From Candidatus Wallbacteria bacterium (GTDB taxonomy: Bacteria > Muiribacteriota > UBA6191 > JACPRK01): DNA of 64,000 nt. Position 1 is the first letter of the stretch; every line of letters starts with the position of its first letter. Both the position numbers and the translations under genes were made by a program. The stretch is from contig JACQZN010000096.1 in the NCBI GenBank assembly GCA_016213845.1, positions 60,936 through 124,935 on the forward strand, given 5' to 3'. This document shows positions 26,567 to 34,888 of this stretch, one piece after another. The notes beneath the pieces are model-generated. The model was not told the origin of the DNA and did not search any database. It saw nothing but the letters and a program-made list of their open reading frames with translations.

Positions 26567-28129
26567 ATGTCCGACGTGTTGAGGCAGGTGCGCAGTCAGC
26601 TGACGAGCATGTTCGCGTCGGGGCTGCAGGCACTGGATCAGCAGGCGCTCTGGAAGCTGAGAGAGGCGCTCGAGGGGGGCGGGTTCCAAAGAAGCGTCGT
26701 GATGGTGGAAGAGCTGGCCACCCAGAAGGACGGGCCCGGGCGCTTCAAGAGCTTCACGAAGCTGCTGCTGGCGATCCGGCAGCTGGAGCTGGCGATCACG
26801 CCGTTCCCGAAGCTGAAGGCGGGCAGCTTCATCCCGGTGGCCAGCCTGAAGGGATTCGCGATCCCGGCCAGCTACGCCGGGCAACCGGCCGAGGGGCTGA
26901 GGCCGTTCCTGGAGGAGAAGCGATACCGCGTCGAGGGGCAGTACCTGGTCGACGAGAAGGCCGATCCGGCAAAGCTGGGGCTGCCAGAGCTGGTGCCGAT
27001 GCTGAGCCACTCGTTCTACCGCGAAGCGGCGCTGGCGAAGCTCAAGACACTGCCCGACGAGAGGCGGGAGCAGCTGGCGAACCGGCTCCTGGAGCTCAAG
27101 AACCGGCTGTTGCGGCGGGCGGGAGTTGCGCTGCTAGCCAGCCTGGGCGCCCGGATCTCCGCGATGAAAGTTCTCTTGCCTCTCCTGGCCGATGCCTCGG
27201 TCGGGCGGGACGTGCAGGCTTTCTTCCTCTCGCTGGGCAGCCGGGCTGTGACGGCGCTGGGGAGCGTGGCCGATTCGCCGATCGACGGGGTGCGGGAACA
27301 GGCCTGCAAGATGATGCGGCAGCTGGCCGATCCGCGAGGAGAGCCGGCCTTGAAGCGGCTGATCAACGACAAGGTGGCGTCGGTGCGTTCCTGGGCAAAG
27401 CTGGCGCTGTTCGCCTCGATGGGTCGCGAGCCGACGCAGCTCCCGGCGCTCCTGGCCGACAAGGACGACGCACTCCTGCGCATCTATGGCAAGGCAGAGC
27501 TGGTGCGCGCCAAGAAGCTGCCGCCCACCCGGATGCTGGAAGAGCTGGGCGAGGGCGGCTGGCGCCATTTCAAGCTCAGCATCCCTGCCATCGCGGAGCT
27601 GGCCGAATCCGACATGCTGCTCCGCTCGACCTTCACGAACTTCCTGTCGGGCGCGACGCGGGAGACTCGGCGGCAGGCCTTCGAGATGCTGCAGCACCTT
27701 CCGGACGACCGCTACCAGTGGGTCTTCCGGATGGCTGCCGCCGATTGCGACCCGGACATCAGCCGCAAGGGAGTGGAGCTCTTGGCCCGCGCAGAGGGGT
27801 TCGCCGCGCTGGAGGCCAACCTGGAGCTGGAGCCCGCACTGACACGACCCGGACGCCTCACGGAGAGCGAGAAGCAGTACGCCATGGAGCGTATCCTGCC
27901 GCACATCCCGGCCGTCGGCGACTGCCGCTTCGCGCCCTACCTCGCCGAGCTGATCCGGGAGCGGTGTGCCTTCGGCGTGGCCATCGAGTACACGTACAGC
28001 CTCCGTCCGATGCTGGTCGAGTACGGCGCGCCCTTGACGACCGTATTGCGGGAGCTGGAAAAGGACTCCAACGCGAACATCTCGGGCGTAGCGCGGGAAG
28101 TGCACACGGAGATCGGGGCGAAGCTTTAG
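26567..28129 (+). CDS. HEAT-like repeat protein
   Basis: This is a 520-residue protein; the frame is open further upstream, but the ATG at 26567 fits the start of the helical N-terminus (MSDVLRQVRSQLTSMF). The protein is all-helical. From about residue 145 there are HEAT/armadillo-like helical pairs, for example VQAFFLSLGSRAVTALGSVA, VREQACKMMRQLADPRGEPA and VRSWAKLALFASMGREPTQL. No enzyme motif is present. It is divergent from the giant TPR gene, sharing a 257-base intergenic region, and is followed by an unrecognised gene. Such repeats usually make protein-protein scaffolds. A link with the TPR protein is inference from position. Confidence 0.65.
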   Translation: MSDVLRQVRSQLTSMFASGLQALDQQALWKLREALEGGGFQRSVVMVEELATQKDGPGRFKSFTKLLLAIRQLELAITPFPKLKAGSFIPVASLKGFAIPASYAGQPAEGLRPFLEEKRYRVEGQYLVDEKADPAKLGLPELVPMLSHSFYREAALAKLKTLPDERREQLANRLLELKNRLLRRAGVALLASLGARISAMKVLLPLLADASVGRDVQAFFLSLGSRAVTALGSVADSPIDGVREQACKMMRQLADPRGEPALKRLINDKVASVRSWAKLALFASMGREPTQLPALLADKDDALLRIYGKAELVRAKKLPPTRMLEELGEGGWRHFKLSIPAIAELAESDMLLRSTFTNFLSGATRETRRQAFEMLQHLPDDRYQWVFRMAAADCDPDISRKGVELLARAEGFAALEANLELEPALTRPGRLTESEKQYAMERILPHIPAVGDCRFAPYLAELIRERCAFGVAIEYTYSLRPMLVEYGAPLTTVLRELEKDSNANISGVAREVHTEIGAKL

Positions 28130-28160
28130 GAGTAGTGAGTAGCGAGTAGTGAGTAGTGAG
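28130..28160. repeat. tandem heptamer array (GAGTAGY)
   Basis: Four units of gagtagt/gagtagc lie immediately after the stop of the HEAT-like gene. It is the reverse complement of the CTACTCR unit at 16901 and 40512, so it is the same family in the other orientation. Confidence 0.8.
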
Positions 28161-28230
28161 AAGATGGAAGGTGGAAGATGGTAGGCGCTGGCTCGCGACC
28201 ACGGCTTGCGGAAGCGTCTATCGCGCCAAC

Positions 28231-28318
28231 CCTCGAGCCTCACTCCTCAAGCCTCAAGCCTCACTCCTCACTCCTCAAGCCTCGAGCCTCACTCCTCACT
28301 CCCCAAGCCTTACTCCTA
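28231..28318. repeat. heptamer-period array (CCTCAAG/CCTCACT)
   Basis: About twelve degenerate units such as cctcgag, cctcact and cctcaag follow with a 7-base period. The array fills most of the gap before the gene at 28334. It belongs to the same family as 40386-40450 (opposite orientation) and 50892-51001. Confidence 0.8.
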
Positions 28319-28333
28319 CCCGGGAGCTGATCG

Positions 28334-29323
28334 TTGACCCAGCTTGACAGACAGGCGTTGCTGGACGAGGTCTCGAACCTGGCGGACTGGCTGATGAAGC
28401 TGTCGCTGGACGGGGGGATCGCGATCGGGTCCGCGCACCTGGAGGAGCTGCGGCAGATGGCGGCGCTGCCGGCGACCAGGTCGGTGCCGAAGATGGCTTC
28501 GTTGCTCGATGAGCTGGGCGGCCTGATCGGCGCGTACTCCTCGAACCGGAACGCGCGCGAGCTCGAGGCGCTGATGGATAAGGTGCTCGACTGCTTCTAC
28601 TCGAGCCGCGCGGTGAAGACGTACCTCCAGGGCAAGTTCAGCGACCTGCCGGCGCTGGAAGAACTATTCGGAGCGGATCGTCCGGACCGCAAGGAAGAGC
28701 GGCTCCAGGGGCTCGAGGCTCTGGAGGTCGGCCTGGAGACACGCCGGCTGGATGAGGAGCGAGTGGTGGACGTGAGCACGCTGGTCGACCTGGCGACCGG
28801 ACAATTCCTCTCGGAGGAAGTGACCCGCCACGCGACCCCGACCCGCCCCTCGACGCGCCGCTCGCCCCGCCAGGGAAAGCTCACGGCCCAGACCTGCCTG
28901 CTCGCTCCCGGGTTTTCTCCCAGGCGCGCCACCCTGCAGGGCATCGGGGAGTCGCCCCTGGAGCGAGCCGACCTGGACCGGCTGGCGGCTTACGCCCGGC
29001 CGACCGTCGAAGCGCTCCACAAGGACTACCGGACGTTCCGCTCCAACTTCTTCGCCCCCGAACGGATGCCGATTCTCATCAGCCCGAAGGGGTTTTACGC
29101 CGAGGAAGAGAGGATCTACCTGGTCGACAAGGCGGGCAATCTGCTCACGCTCTCGGAGCAGTCCGGAAACGGCTACCTCGGCGATCGCCTTGTGGCCCGG
29201 CTGGGCGGCGCCTCGATCGTCTTTGGCAATCTGCTGCCATCCGGCGGCCAGATCGTGCTGGTGGTGCTGGGGGCCTTCAGCGCCGACGAAGGCGGCCAGA
29301 TCAGCCGCTACGTTAGGGCGTAG
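28334..29323 (+). CDS. protein of unknown function next to the HEAT-like gene
   Basis: This is a 329-residue protein with a TTG start at 28334, preceded by ggag. Residues 1-115 are helical. A linker rich in Arg, Pro and Thr follows (about 160-185). Residues about 205-329 look like a mixed alpha/beta domain with alternating hydrophobic strands (RMPILISPKGFYAEEERIYL, IVLVVLGAFSADEGGQ). The family was not recognised. No signal peptide is present. It is in the same direction as the HEAT-like gene but separated from it by 204 bases filled with repeats, so co-transcription is uncertain. The non-ATG start leaves some doubt about the exact N-terminus. Confidence 0.55.
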   Translation: MTQLDRQALLDEVSNLADWLMKLSLDGGIAIGSAHLEELRQMAALPATRSVPKMASLLDELGGLIGAYSSNRNARELEALMDKVLDCFYSSRAVKTYLQGKFSDLPALEELFGADRPDRKEERLQGLEALEVGLETRRLDEERVVDVSTLVDLATGQFLSEEVTRHATPTRPSTRRSPRQGKLTAQTCLLAPGFSPRRATLQGIGESPLERADLDRLAAYARPTVEALHKDYRTFRSNFFAPERMPILISPKGFYAEEERIYLVDKAGNLLTLSEQSGNGYLGDRLVARLGGASIVFGNLLPSGGQIVLVVLGAFSADEGGQISRYVRA

Positions 29324-29387
29324 GCGCCCGCGTCCCCACTTGTTCGGGCGATTCGCCACTGGCGAAGCGGCCTGGGCTGACATAACG

Positions 29388-29416
29388 TTGACAGAGTATC
29401 GGGGCGGCTGATAGAG
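29388..29416 (+). promoter_or_regulatory. candidate sigma-70 promoter (TTGACA ... GATAGA)
   Basis: A perfect TTGACA -35 hexamer at 29388-29393 is followed, after 16 bases, by GATAGA as a weak -10. The transcript would begin near 29423 and include the aggag ribosome binding site of the ATG at 29468. This argues against the alternative TTG start at 29417. Confidence 0.5.
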
Positions 29417-29467
29417 TTGCCGATTCCCCTCTCCAAGCCAACATCGACGACCCAGGAGCCCATCGCG

Positions 29468-31006
29468 ATGAGCGCACCGGCGGCATTGCCGAAGAGACGG
29501 CGAAACGTCTACTACCTCGACACGCTCGAGGAGTTCCCGTACCAGACCGAGCGGAACATCTCCAAGGTCAAGCGGGTGTTCGTCAACCGCAACCTGAAGA
29601 TGAAGAGCATCCGCATGATCGGTTTCGACATGGACCACACGCTGGCCATGTACAACAAGGTGATGATCGAGCAGCTGGCCTTCGACATGACCAAGCGGAA
29701 GATGGTCGAGGAGAAGAAGTACCCCACCGAGGTACAGGAGCTCAAGTACGACTCGGAGTTCGTGATCCGCGGGCTGGTCGTGGACAAGGTGCACGGCAAC
29801 GTTCTGAAGCTGGACAAGCATCAGTACGTGGTGACGGTGCACCACGGCAAGCAGACGCTCTCGCGCGAGATGCGCAAGATCATCTACACGAACAAGCGGC
29901 CGGACCTGGCCAACCCGGAGTTCTACTCGGTCGACACGCTCTTCTCGATTCCGGAGGTCGCTCTCTACGCGGAGATGATCTCGTCGTTCGAAGTGGATGG
30001 GAAGATTTTCGGGAAGACGTACCAGGAGCTTTTCGACGACATCCGCTTCTGCATCGACAAGACGCACCGCGATGGAACGCTGAAGGCCCAGATCCTGGCC
30101 AACCCGGAGCTCTACTTCGTGAAGGACCCGAACATGGCCCTATCGCTCGACAAATTCATCCGGTCGGGCAAGGTTCTGTTTCTGCTGACGAACTCGAAGC
30201 TCGATTACACAGACGCCGTGATGAGCTACCTGCTCAACGGAGAGCTCGAGCAGTATCCGGACTGGAAGGACTACTTCGAGTTCATCCTGGTCGACAGCGG
30301 CAAGCCGGAGTTCTTCCTGAAGGGCACGCCGATGAAGCCGCTGATGACGAAGGACTACACGGCGCGCGACAAGCGGCTGGGCGTGAAGCGGGCGAAGATC
30401 TACGAGCGCGGCAGCTCGCAGCAGTTCGAGGAGGTCGCAGGGTTCAAGGGCGAGGAGGTGCTCTACGTCGGTGACCATACCTTCGGAGACATCCTGAGGT
30501 CGAAGAAGTCGAGCGGCTGGCGCACGGCGATGGTGATCGAGGAGCTGGAGCGTGAGATCCAGGTCGCCGAACGGGTCGCGGGCATGTACGACGAGCTCGA
30601 CAAGGTCGAGGAGCTTCGCAACGAGCTCCGCTTCCAGTCGAATCTGGTCAGCGAGAAGATCGAGCAGCTTCGCGAGACGAAGATGCAAGACTACGAAAAG
30701 AAGTCGGCCGAGGAGTTGATCGCGCTGGACCACGAAATGGAGCAGGCCAGCGAGAAGCTCAACCGGCTGGAGCACCGCCTGACGCAGAACCTGATCAAGA
30801 TCAAGGAGCTGCAGACGAAAGTCGACAAGGCCTTCAACCCATACTGGGGACCGCTCTTCAAGGCCGGCAAGGAGAACAGCCGCTTCGGCGACCAGGTCGA
30901 AGACTACGCCTGCATCTACACGAGCCGCTCCAGCAACTTCCTTCTCTACCCGTCGAACAAGTACTTCCAGACCATGCGCGAGCTGATGGCCCACGAGCGC
31001 GACTGA
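29468..31006 (+). CDS. HAD-superfamily 5'-nucleotidase (cytosolic purine nucleotidase, HAD-IG family)
   Basis: This is a 512-residue protein. The nucleophile motif D54-M-D56-H-T58 (in IGFDMDHTLAMYN) is exactly that of the cN-II/HAD-IG 5'-nucleotidases, and VLYVGDHTFGDILRSKK supplies the magnesium-binding motif near the C-terminal third. A long charged coiled coil (about 365-455) precedes the conserved end with FGDQVEDYACIYTSRSSNFL. The family dephosphorylates IMP/GMP-type nucleotides in the cytoplasm. It is common in animals and scattered in bacteria. The start at 29468 has an aggag sequence about ten bases upstream. No operon partner is evident. Confidence 0.85.
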   Translation: MSAPAALPKRRRNVYYLDTLEEFPYQTERNISKVKRVFVNRNLKMKSIRMIGFDMDHTLAMYNKVMIEQLAFDMTKRKMVEEKKYPTEVQELKYDSEFVIRGLVVDKVHGNVLKLDKHQYVVTVHHGKQTLSREMRKIIYTNKRPDLANPEFYSVDTLFSIPEVALYAEMISSFEVDGKIFGKTYQELFDDIRFCIDKTHRDGTLKAQILANPELYFVKDPNMALSLDKFIRSGKVLFLLTNSKLDYTDAVMSYLLNGELEQYPDWKDYFEFILVDSGKPEFFLKGTPMKPLMTKDYTARDKRLGVKRAKIYERGSSQQFEEVAGFKGEEVLYVGDHTFGDILRSKKSSGWRTAMVIEELEREIQVAERVAGMYDELDKVEELRNELRFQSNLVSEKIEQLRETKMQDYEKKSAEELIALDHEMEQASEKLNRLEHRLTQNLIKIKELQTKVDKAFNPYWGPLFKAGKENSRFGDQVEDYACIYTSRSSNFLLYPSNKYFQTMRELMAHERD

Positions 31007-31303
31007 GGCGAGGCAAGCCGGGACGGGGGGGCTCGACTCCAATCAGGGGCTCCGCCATCACGCATTCACGGATCTCTCGAAAGACCTTTTTGCCTCCTGG
31101 ACTCAGCACGGGCTTGCGAATGGCCTCAGACCGGTTGTCATCGGGGGTCCAGGGGGCCGATGGTCCCCTGGTGGGAGCTCGAGGGCTAGGCCCTCGACAG
31201 GAATCAGTACAACTAGATTTCATGCCGGTTTTCAGGAGATCCATGCCTACTTGAGGGCAGGGCCCCCGACTCCAAGAACACCCCCGCTAACTCTCCCCTA
31301 ACC
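31007..31303. other. intergenic region with hairpins
   Basis: About 297 bases without a supportable gene. It contains a hairpin with an 8-base perfect stem at 31179-31197 (tcgagggc, loop tag, gccctcga) and, just before it, a 7-base stem (ccagggg...cccctgg, about 31149-31171). There is no T-run after them, so they are weak candidates for factor-independent terminators of the 5'-nucleotidase gene. Confidence 0.4.
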
Positions 31304-32632
31304 ATGATCGACCCCTCCATCCTCTCCGACCGGCGGCGCCGATACCTGCAGCAGACCGGCCGCGCAGTGACGGTCCTCTTCTCGGCCCCGGTTGCCAGCC
31401 GCAACAGCGACGTGGAGTACGAGTACCGGCCGGACGCCGACTTCTACTATCTGACCGGGTTCAACGAGCCGGACTCTGTTGCCGTCCTGAGCCCCGACGC
31501 AGACGGCTGGCGGTTCACGCTGTTCGTGCGGCCACGCGATCCGGCGCGCGAGGTGTGGGACGGCCTGCGTGCGGGCGTCGAAGGGGCACTGGCGCGCCAC
31601 GGGGCCGACGTGGCCCACCCGATCGAGAAGCTGGACGAGGAGCTGCCGAAGCTGGTGGAGAACGTGCCGGTGATTTTCCACAGGCTGGGACGATCGGTGT
31701 CGGACGACGCGCGCGTGCACGCGGCCATCCGTCGGGCGCGCTCCCAGGTCAAGAGTTGCTTCAGCTGGCCGACGACCTTCAGCGACCCATCGGAGCTGAT
31801 CGCCGAGATGCGCCTGCTGAAGCAGGAAGCCGACCTGGGTTGCCTGCGCCGGGCCGTGGAGATCACCTGCGAGGGCCACCGCGAGGCGATGCGAGCGGCG
31901 GCGCCGGGCCGCTGGGAGTACGAGGTCGAGGCCGTCATCGAGTTCTGCTTCCGCCGCCGGGGAGCCGAGAGCTGGGGCTACCCCACCATCTGCGGAAGCG
32001 GCCCCAATTCCTGCATCCTCCACTACATCGAGAACTCGCGCCGCATGGAGGCCGGTGAGCTCCTGCTGGTCGACGCAGGCGCGGAGCTCGAGCTCTACAC
32101 CGGCGATTGCACCCGCACTTTCCCGGTCGACGGTCGCTTCACGCCGGAGCAGCACGCCCTGTACGGCCTCTGTCTGGACGCCCAGAAGGAGGCGATCCGA
32201 GCCGCGGTGCCGGGCGCCCGCTTCGCTGACGTGCACCGGACTTCCGTGGAAGTCATCGTGCACGGCCTGATCGAGCTGGGGCTGCTGGCGGGCCCAGTGG
32301 ACGAGGCAATCGAGAAGGAGACCTACAAGTCGCTGTTCATGCACAAGACCAGCCACTGGCTAGGGATGGATGTCCACGACGCCGGCCGCTACCGGGACCA
32401 GGCCGGCGATTCGCGCCCGCTGGAGCCCGGGATGGTGCTGACCGTGGAGCCCGGGATCTACGTCGCAGCCCAGAGCGCCGGCATCGATCCGAAGTGGTGG
32501 AATATCGGCATCCGGATCGAGGACGACCTGCTGATCACCCCCTCCGGCAACGAGGTCCTCACAGCCGCGGTCCCCAAGGAGATCCCGGACGTGGAGCAGC
32601 TCTGCGCGCTACCCAGCGCACTGCTGGACTGA
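31304..32632 (+). CDS. pepP: Xaa-Pro aminopeptidase (M24B family)
   Basis: This is a 442-residue protein with the two-domain layout of aminopeptidase P. The N domain (1-165) has the signature YLTGFNEPDSVAVL. In the catalytic pita-bread domain all five metal ligands are visible: D257 and D268 (LLVDAGAELELYTGDCTRTF), H351 (HKTSHWLGMDVHD), E382 (TVEPGIYV) and E406 (IGIRIEDDLL). The enzyme uses two manganese ions to remove an N-terminal residue preceding proline. It has no signal peptide, so it should act in the cytoplasm. The glycosyltransferase gene follows 2 bases after the stop. Confidence 0.93.
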   Translation: MIDPSILSDRRRRYLQQTGRAVTVLFSAPVASRNSDVEYEYRPDADFYYLTGFNEPDSVAVLSPDADGWRFTLFVRPRDPAREVWDGLRAGVEGALARHGADVAHPIEKLDEELPKLVENVPVIFHRLGRSVSDDARVHAAIRRARSQVKSCFSWPTTFSDPSELIAEMRLLKQEADLGCLRRAVEITCEGHREAMRAAAPGRWEYEVEAVIEFCFRRRGAESWGYPTICGSGPNSCILHYIENSRRMEAGELLLVDAGAELELYTGDCTRTFPVDGRFTPEQHALYGLCLDAQKEAIRAAVPGARFADVHRTSVEVIVHGLIELGLLAGPVDEAIEKETYKSLFMHKTSHWLGMDVHDAGRYRDQAGDSRPLEPGMVLTVEPGIYVAAQSAGIDPKWWNIGIRIEDDLLITPSGNEVLTAAVPKEIPDVEQLCALPSALLD

Positions 32633-32634
32633 CC

Positions 32635-34371
32635 GTGGAGCCCAGCACCCAGGGCGGGACCCAGCCGCTGGCCGTTCCTGGGCCAGACCCCAGCTGGCCT
32701 GGCTCGAGCGGAATCGCGCTCTGGGGCCCCAGGCTGCTGCTGATCGCGGCGGCGTTCGTCCTGCTCTTCGCGCGGCTGGGCGAACGGGGCCTGCTCGAGA
32801 CCAGCGAGGCACGCTACGCCGAGACCGCTCGCGAAATGCTCCTCTCCGGCGACTGGATCACGCCCAGGTACTTCGGCGTGAAGCACTTCCACAAGCCGCC
32901 GCTCACGTACTGGATTACAGCCGCGGGCTACTCCCTGATCGGAGTGAACGAGCTGGGAGCGCGTCTGTTCCTGGCCGTGGCCGGGCTGGCGATCCTCATC
33001 CTCGTCTGGTACCTCGGACGGCTCTGGTGGGACGAGGCGACGGGTCTGCTGGCCGCGGCAATCCTCCTGACCTCGCCACTCTTCACGGCGTTCGCCCGGC
33101 TGCTGACAACCGACCTCTACCTGACGCTGGCAACGGCCGCGGCCATCGCAGGCTTCGCGACGGGCCACACCGGCCGTCGGCCCGGGTACCTGGTGATGTG
33201 GGCGGCTATGGGAGCCGGGTTCCTGCTGAAGGGGCCAGTAGCCCCAATACTGGTACTATTGAGCATTATCCCGTTCCTGGCCGTCCGCCGGGAGCTCGCA
33301 CGCTGGCGGGAAATGTACCCATTTCGAGGTTTTGCGCTGATGCTCGCCATCGCCGCACCCTGGTTCGTCGCCGTCTGCCTCCGAAACCCGGGACTCTTCA
33401 CGCAGCTCGTCTACTTCGAGACCTGGCAACGCGTCACCACCACCGTCCACGGCCGGCCTGGCCCCTGGTACTACTTCATCGGCGTGTTCCTGGCGGGTTT
33501 CTTCCCCTGGGTGCTGTTCGTGCCGGCGACGGTCCGGGGACTTCTCGACGCCCCCCGCCACGACCGGCCGGGCGCCGAGGCGCTCTGCGCGGCCTGGTTC
33601 GCGCTGCCGTTTCTGATGTTCTCGGCCAGCAAGTCGAAGCTGATCGCCTACATCCTCCCGCTGCTCCCGGCGGCGGCGCTCCTGGTGGCGCGCTGGTGCA
33701 TGCGCGCGCTGAAGCAGCCCCCCCCGCGAGTCGCGACCTTCCCCGTCGCTGCCGGCTCGGCCCTTTCGATGGCGGGCGTGGCCTTCGCTCTGCACGTGGT
33801 GCAGCCCGCCGCCGTCGAGGCGATCGAGCTCCACCTGATGGCCTTCTACCCGGCGCTCGCCTTCCTGCTGCTGTGCGCACACCGGGCCGAACGCGCCCAG
33901 CGCGCCAGACCCCTGCTCATGGGCGCCTTCGTTCTCGCGGCCGTCTTCCCGGCGCTGGTGGCGCCCTTCGCCGACGAGATGGAAGGCGACTTCAAGTCGT
34001 TTCGCCCCCTCGCAATGGCGATCCGCGAAAGCGCCCCTGCCACGGCGCCCGTGGTGCTCTGCCGTCTCGCAGCGACATCGGTTCCATTCTACCTCGGCCG
34101 GCCGGTCCACACCTTCGAGGCCGGCCTCGACCTCAAGTACGAGACGGACCGCTCGCGCCAGGAGGAGTGGCACACCGACGACATGGCCCGCCTGCTGAAG
34201 CTCCTGGAGGAACGACCGGCGTTCGTGGTCGCCGACGACGAGACGCGCCTGCGCATCGACCGCGCCCGCTGGCCTGCCCGCCGCGAGAGGCTGCGCATCC
34301 TGGCCCGCTTCCGCCGCCACCTGCTCCTCACCAACCAGCCGCCGGCCGCGTCCGCGCAGCAGGTGCGCTGA
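32635..34371 (+). CDS. ArnT-like membrane glycosyltransferase
   Basis: This is a 578-residue protein; a GTG start at 32635, 2 bases after the pepP stop, is chosen, because the longer frame would run back into pepP. About twelve hydrophobic segments follow a Pro/Gly-rich leader. The first periplasmic loop has the family signature SEARYAETAREML and then KHFHKPPLTYWITA, as in undecaprenyl phosphate-aminoarabinose transferases and related GT39/GT83 enzymes. The C-terminal 130 residues are periplasmic. It would transfer a sugar from a lipid carrier, possibly to lipid A or a protein. The substrate is not evident, and no aminoarabinose synthesis genes are nearby. Confidence 0.8.
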   Translation: MEPSTQGGTQPLAVPGPDPSWPGSSGIALWGPRLLLIAAAFVLLFARLGERGLLETSEARYAETAREMLLSGDWITPRYFGVKHFHKPPLTYWITAAGYSLIGVNELGARLFLAVAGLAILILVWYLGRLWWDEATGLLAAAILLTSPLFTAFARLLTTDLYLTLATAAAIAGFATGHTGRRPGYLVMWAAMGAGFLLKGPVAPILVLLSIIPFLAVRRELARWREMYPFRGFALMLAIAAPWFVAVCLRNPGLFTQLVYFETWQRVTTTVHGRPGPWYYFIGVFLAGFFPWVLFVPATVRGLLDAPRHDRPGAEALCAAWFALPFLMFSASKSKLIAYILPLLPAAALLVARWCMRALKQPPPRVATFPVAAGSALSMAGVAFALHVVQPAAVEAIELHLMAFYPALAFLLLCAHRAERAQRARPLLMGAFVLAAVFPALVAPFADEMEGDFKSFRPLAMAIRESAPATAPVVLCRLAATSVPFYLGRPVHTFEAGLDLKYETDRSRQEEWHTDDMARLLKLLEERPAFVVADDETRLRIDRARWPARRERLRILARFRRHLLLTNQPPAASAQQVR

Positions 34372-34385
34372 ACGCCGATCCGTGG

Positions 34386-34391
34386 TATATT
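34386..34391 (+). promoter_or_regulatory. candidate -10 box of ssrA (TATATT)
   Basis: TATATT ends 13 bases before the mature 5' end of tmRNA, so transcription would begin about 7 bases before the end generated by RNase P. No good -35 is visible. Confidence 0.5.
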
Positions 34392-34404
34392 TCCGGCGGT
34401 TCCC

Positions 34405-34758
34405 GGGGGTGCACCGGTTTCGACAGATCAGGGAGGTCCTGGGCTGCAATCCGAAGCTGACAGGGTGGCTTCGTAAAAAACCTGTCAAAAAAGTAACTGC
34501 TGACCACGAGTTGGCCCTGGCTGCCTAAGTGCGGCTACGCTCCCCGGCAAGTTAGCCCGTGACGGGTCGACGGAGCGCCATTCAAGACGGGCTCGGAGGT
34601 TGCCAACGCCTGTAGGCGACCTCGAGAGGAACAGGCTGGCCTGGAGGAAGGTGTGCTCGCGATACCCACCTCCGGGTGAGACCTCAAAGCGCGAGACATG
34701 ATTGTAGAGGCTCTGGATTCAACTTTTCTGGACGGGAGTTCGACTCTCCCCACCTCCA
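34405..34758 (+). ncRNA. ssrA: transfer-messenger RNA (tmRNA), one-piece
   Basis: Both ends are diagnostic. The 5' end is GGGGGTG followed by CACCGGTTTCGACAG; the 3' end has the T-arm-like GGACGGGAGTTCGACTCTCC and then CACCTCC, which pairs with GGGGGTG (one G-U pair), with discriminator A at 34758. CCA is not encoded. The tag frame runs 34499-34528 (GCT to TAA) and encodes ADHELALAA, giving A-ADHELALAA after the charging alanine; the ALAA end is what ClpXP-type proteases recognise. The bases before it (gtaact) resemble the usual resume-codon context. It rescues stalled ribosomes together with SmpB, which is not in the window. Confidence 0.97.
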
Positions 34759-34873
34759 CTCGGACCTGAGGAAGCCGCCCGGAAGGGCGGCTTTCTCGTC
34801 CCACTGCGCCCGGCCACCGGCCGCCCCAGGGCAAGCCGCCAGAAAGCAGAAGACACAGACGAGCGGCATGCGC

Positions 34874-34879
34874 TATCAT
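34874..34879 (+). promoter_or_regulatory. candidate -10 box (TATCAT)
   Basis: TATCAT lies 9 bases before the ATG at 34889, so the transcript would be nearly leaderless. No Shine-Dalgarno sequence is present in between. Confidence 0.35.
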
Positions 34880-34888
34880 CCCGCTCCC

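Noticed and set aside
30858..31244. A 128-residue minus-strand frame across the gap after the 5'-nucleotidase gene
   Set aside because: It overlaps the end of a well-supported gene, shows no domain, and its codon use is unlike that of the neighbours.
34676..34888. Longer N-terminus of the kinase (72 residues more)
   Set aside because: It would overlap the 3' part of tmRNA and has no zinc-ribbon or kinase similarity; the ATG at 34889 begins right before the zinc ribbon.
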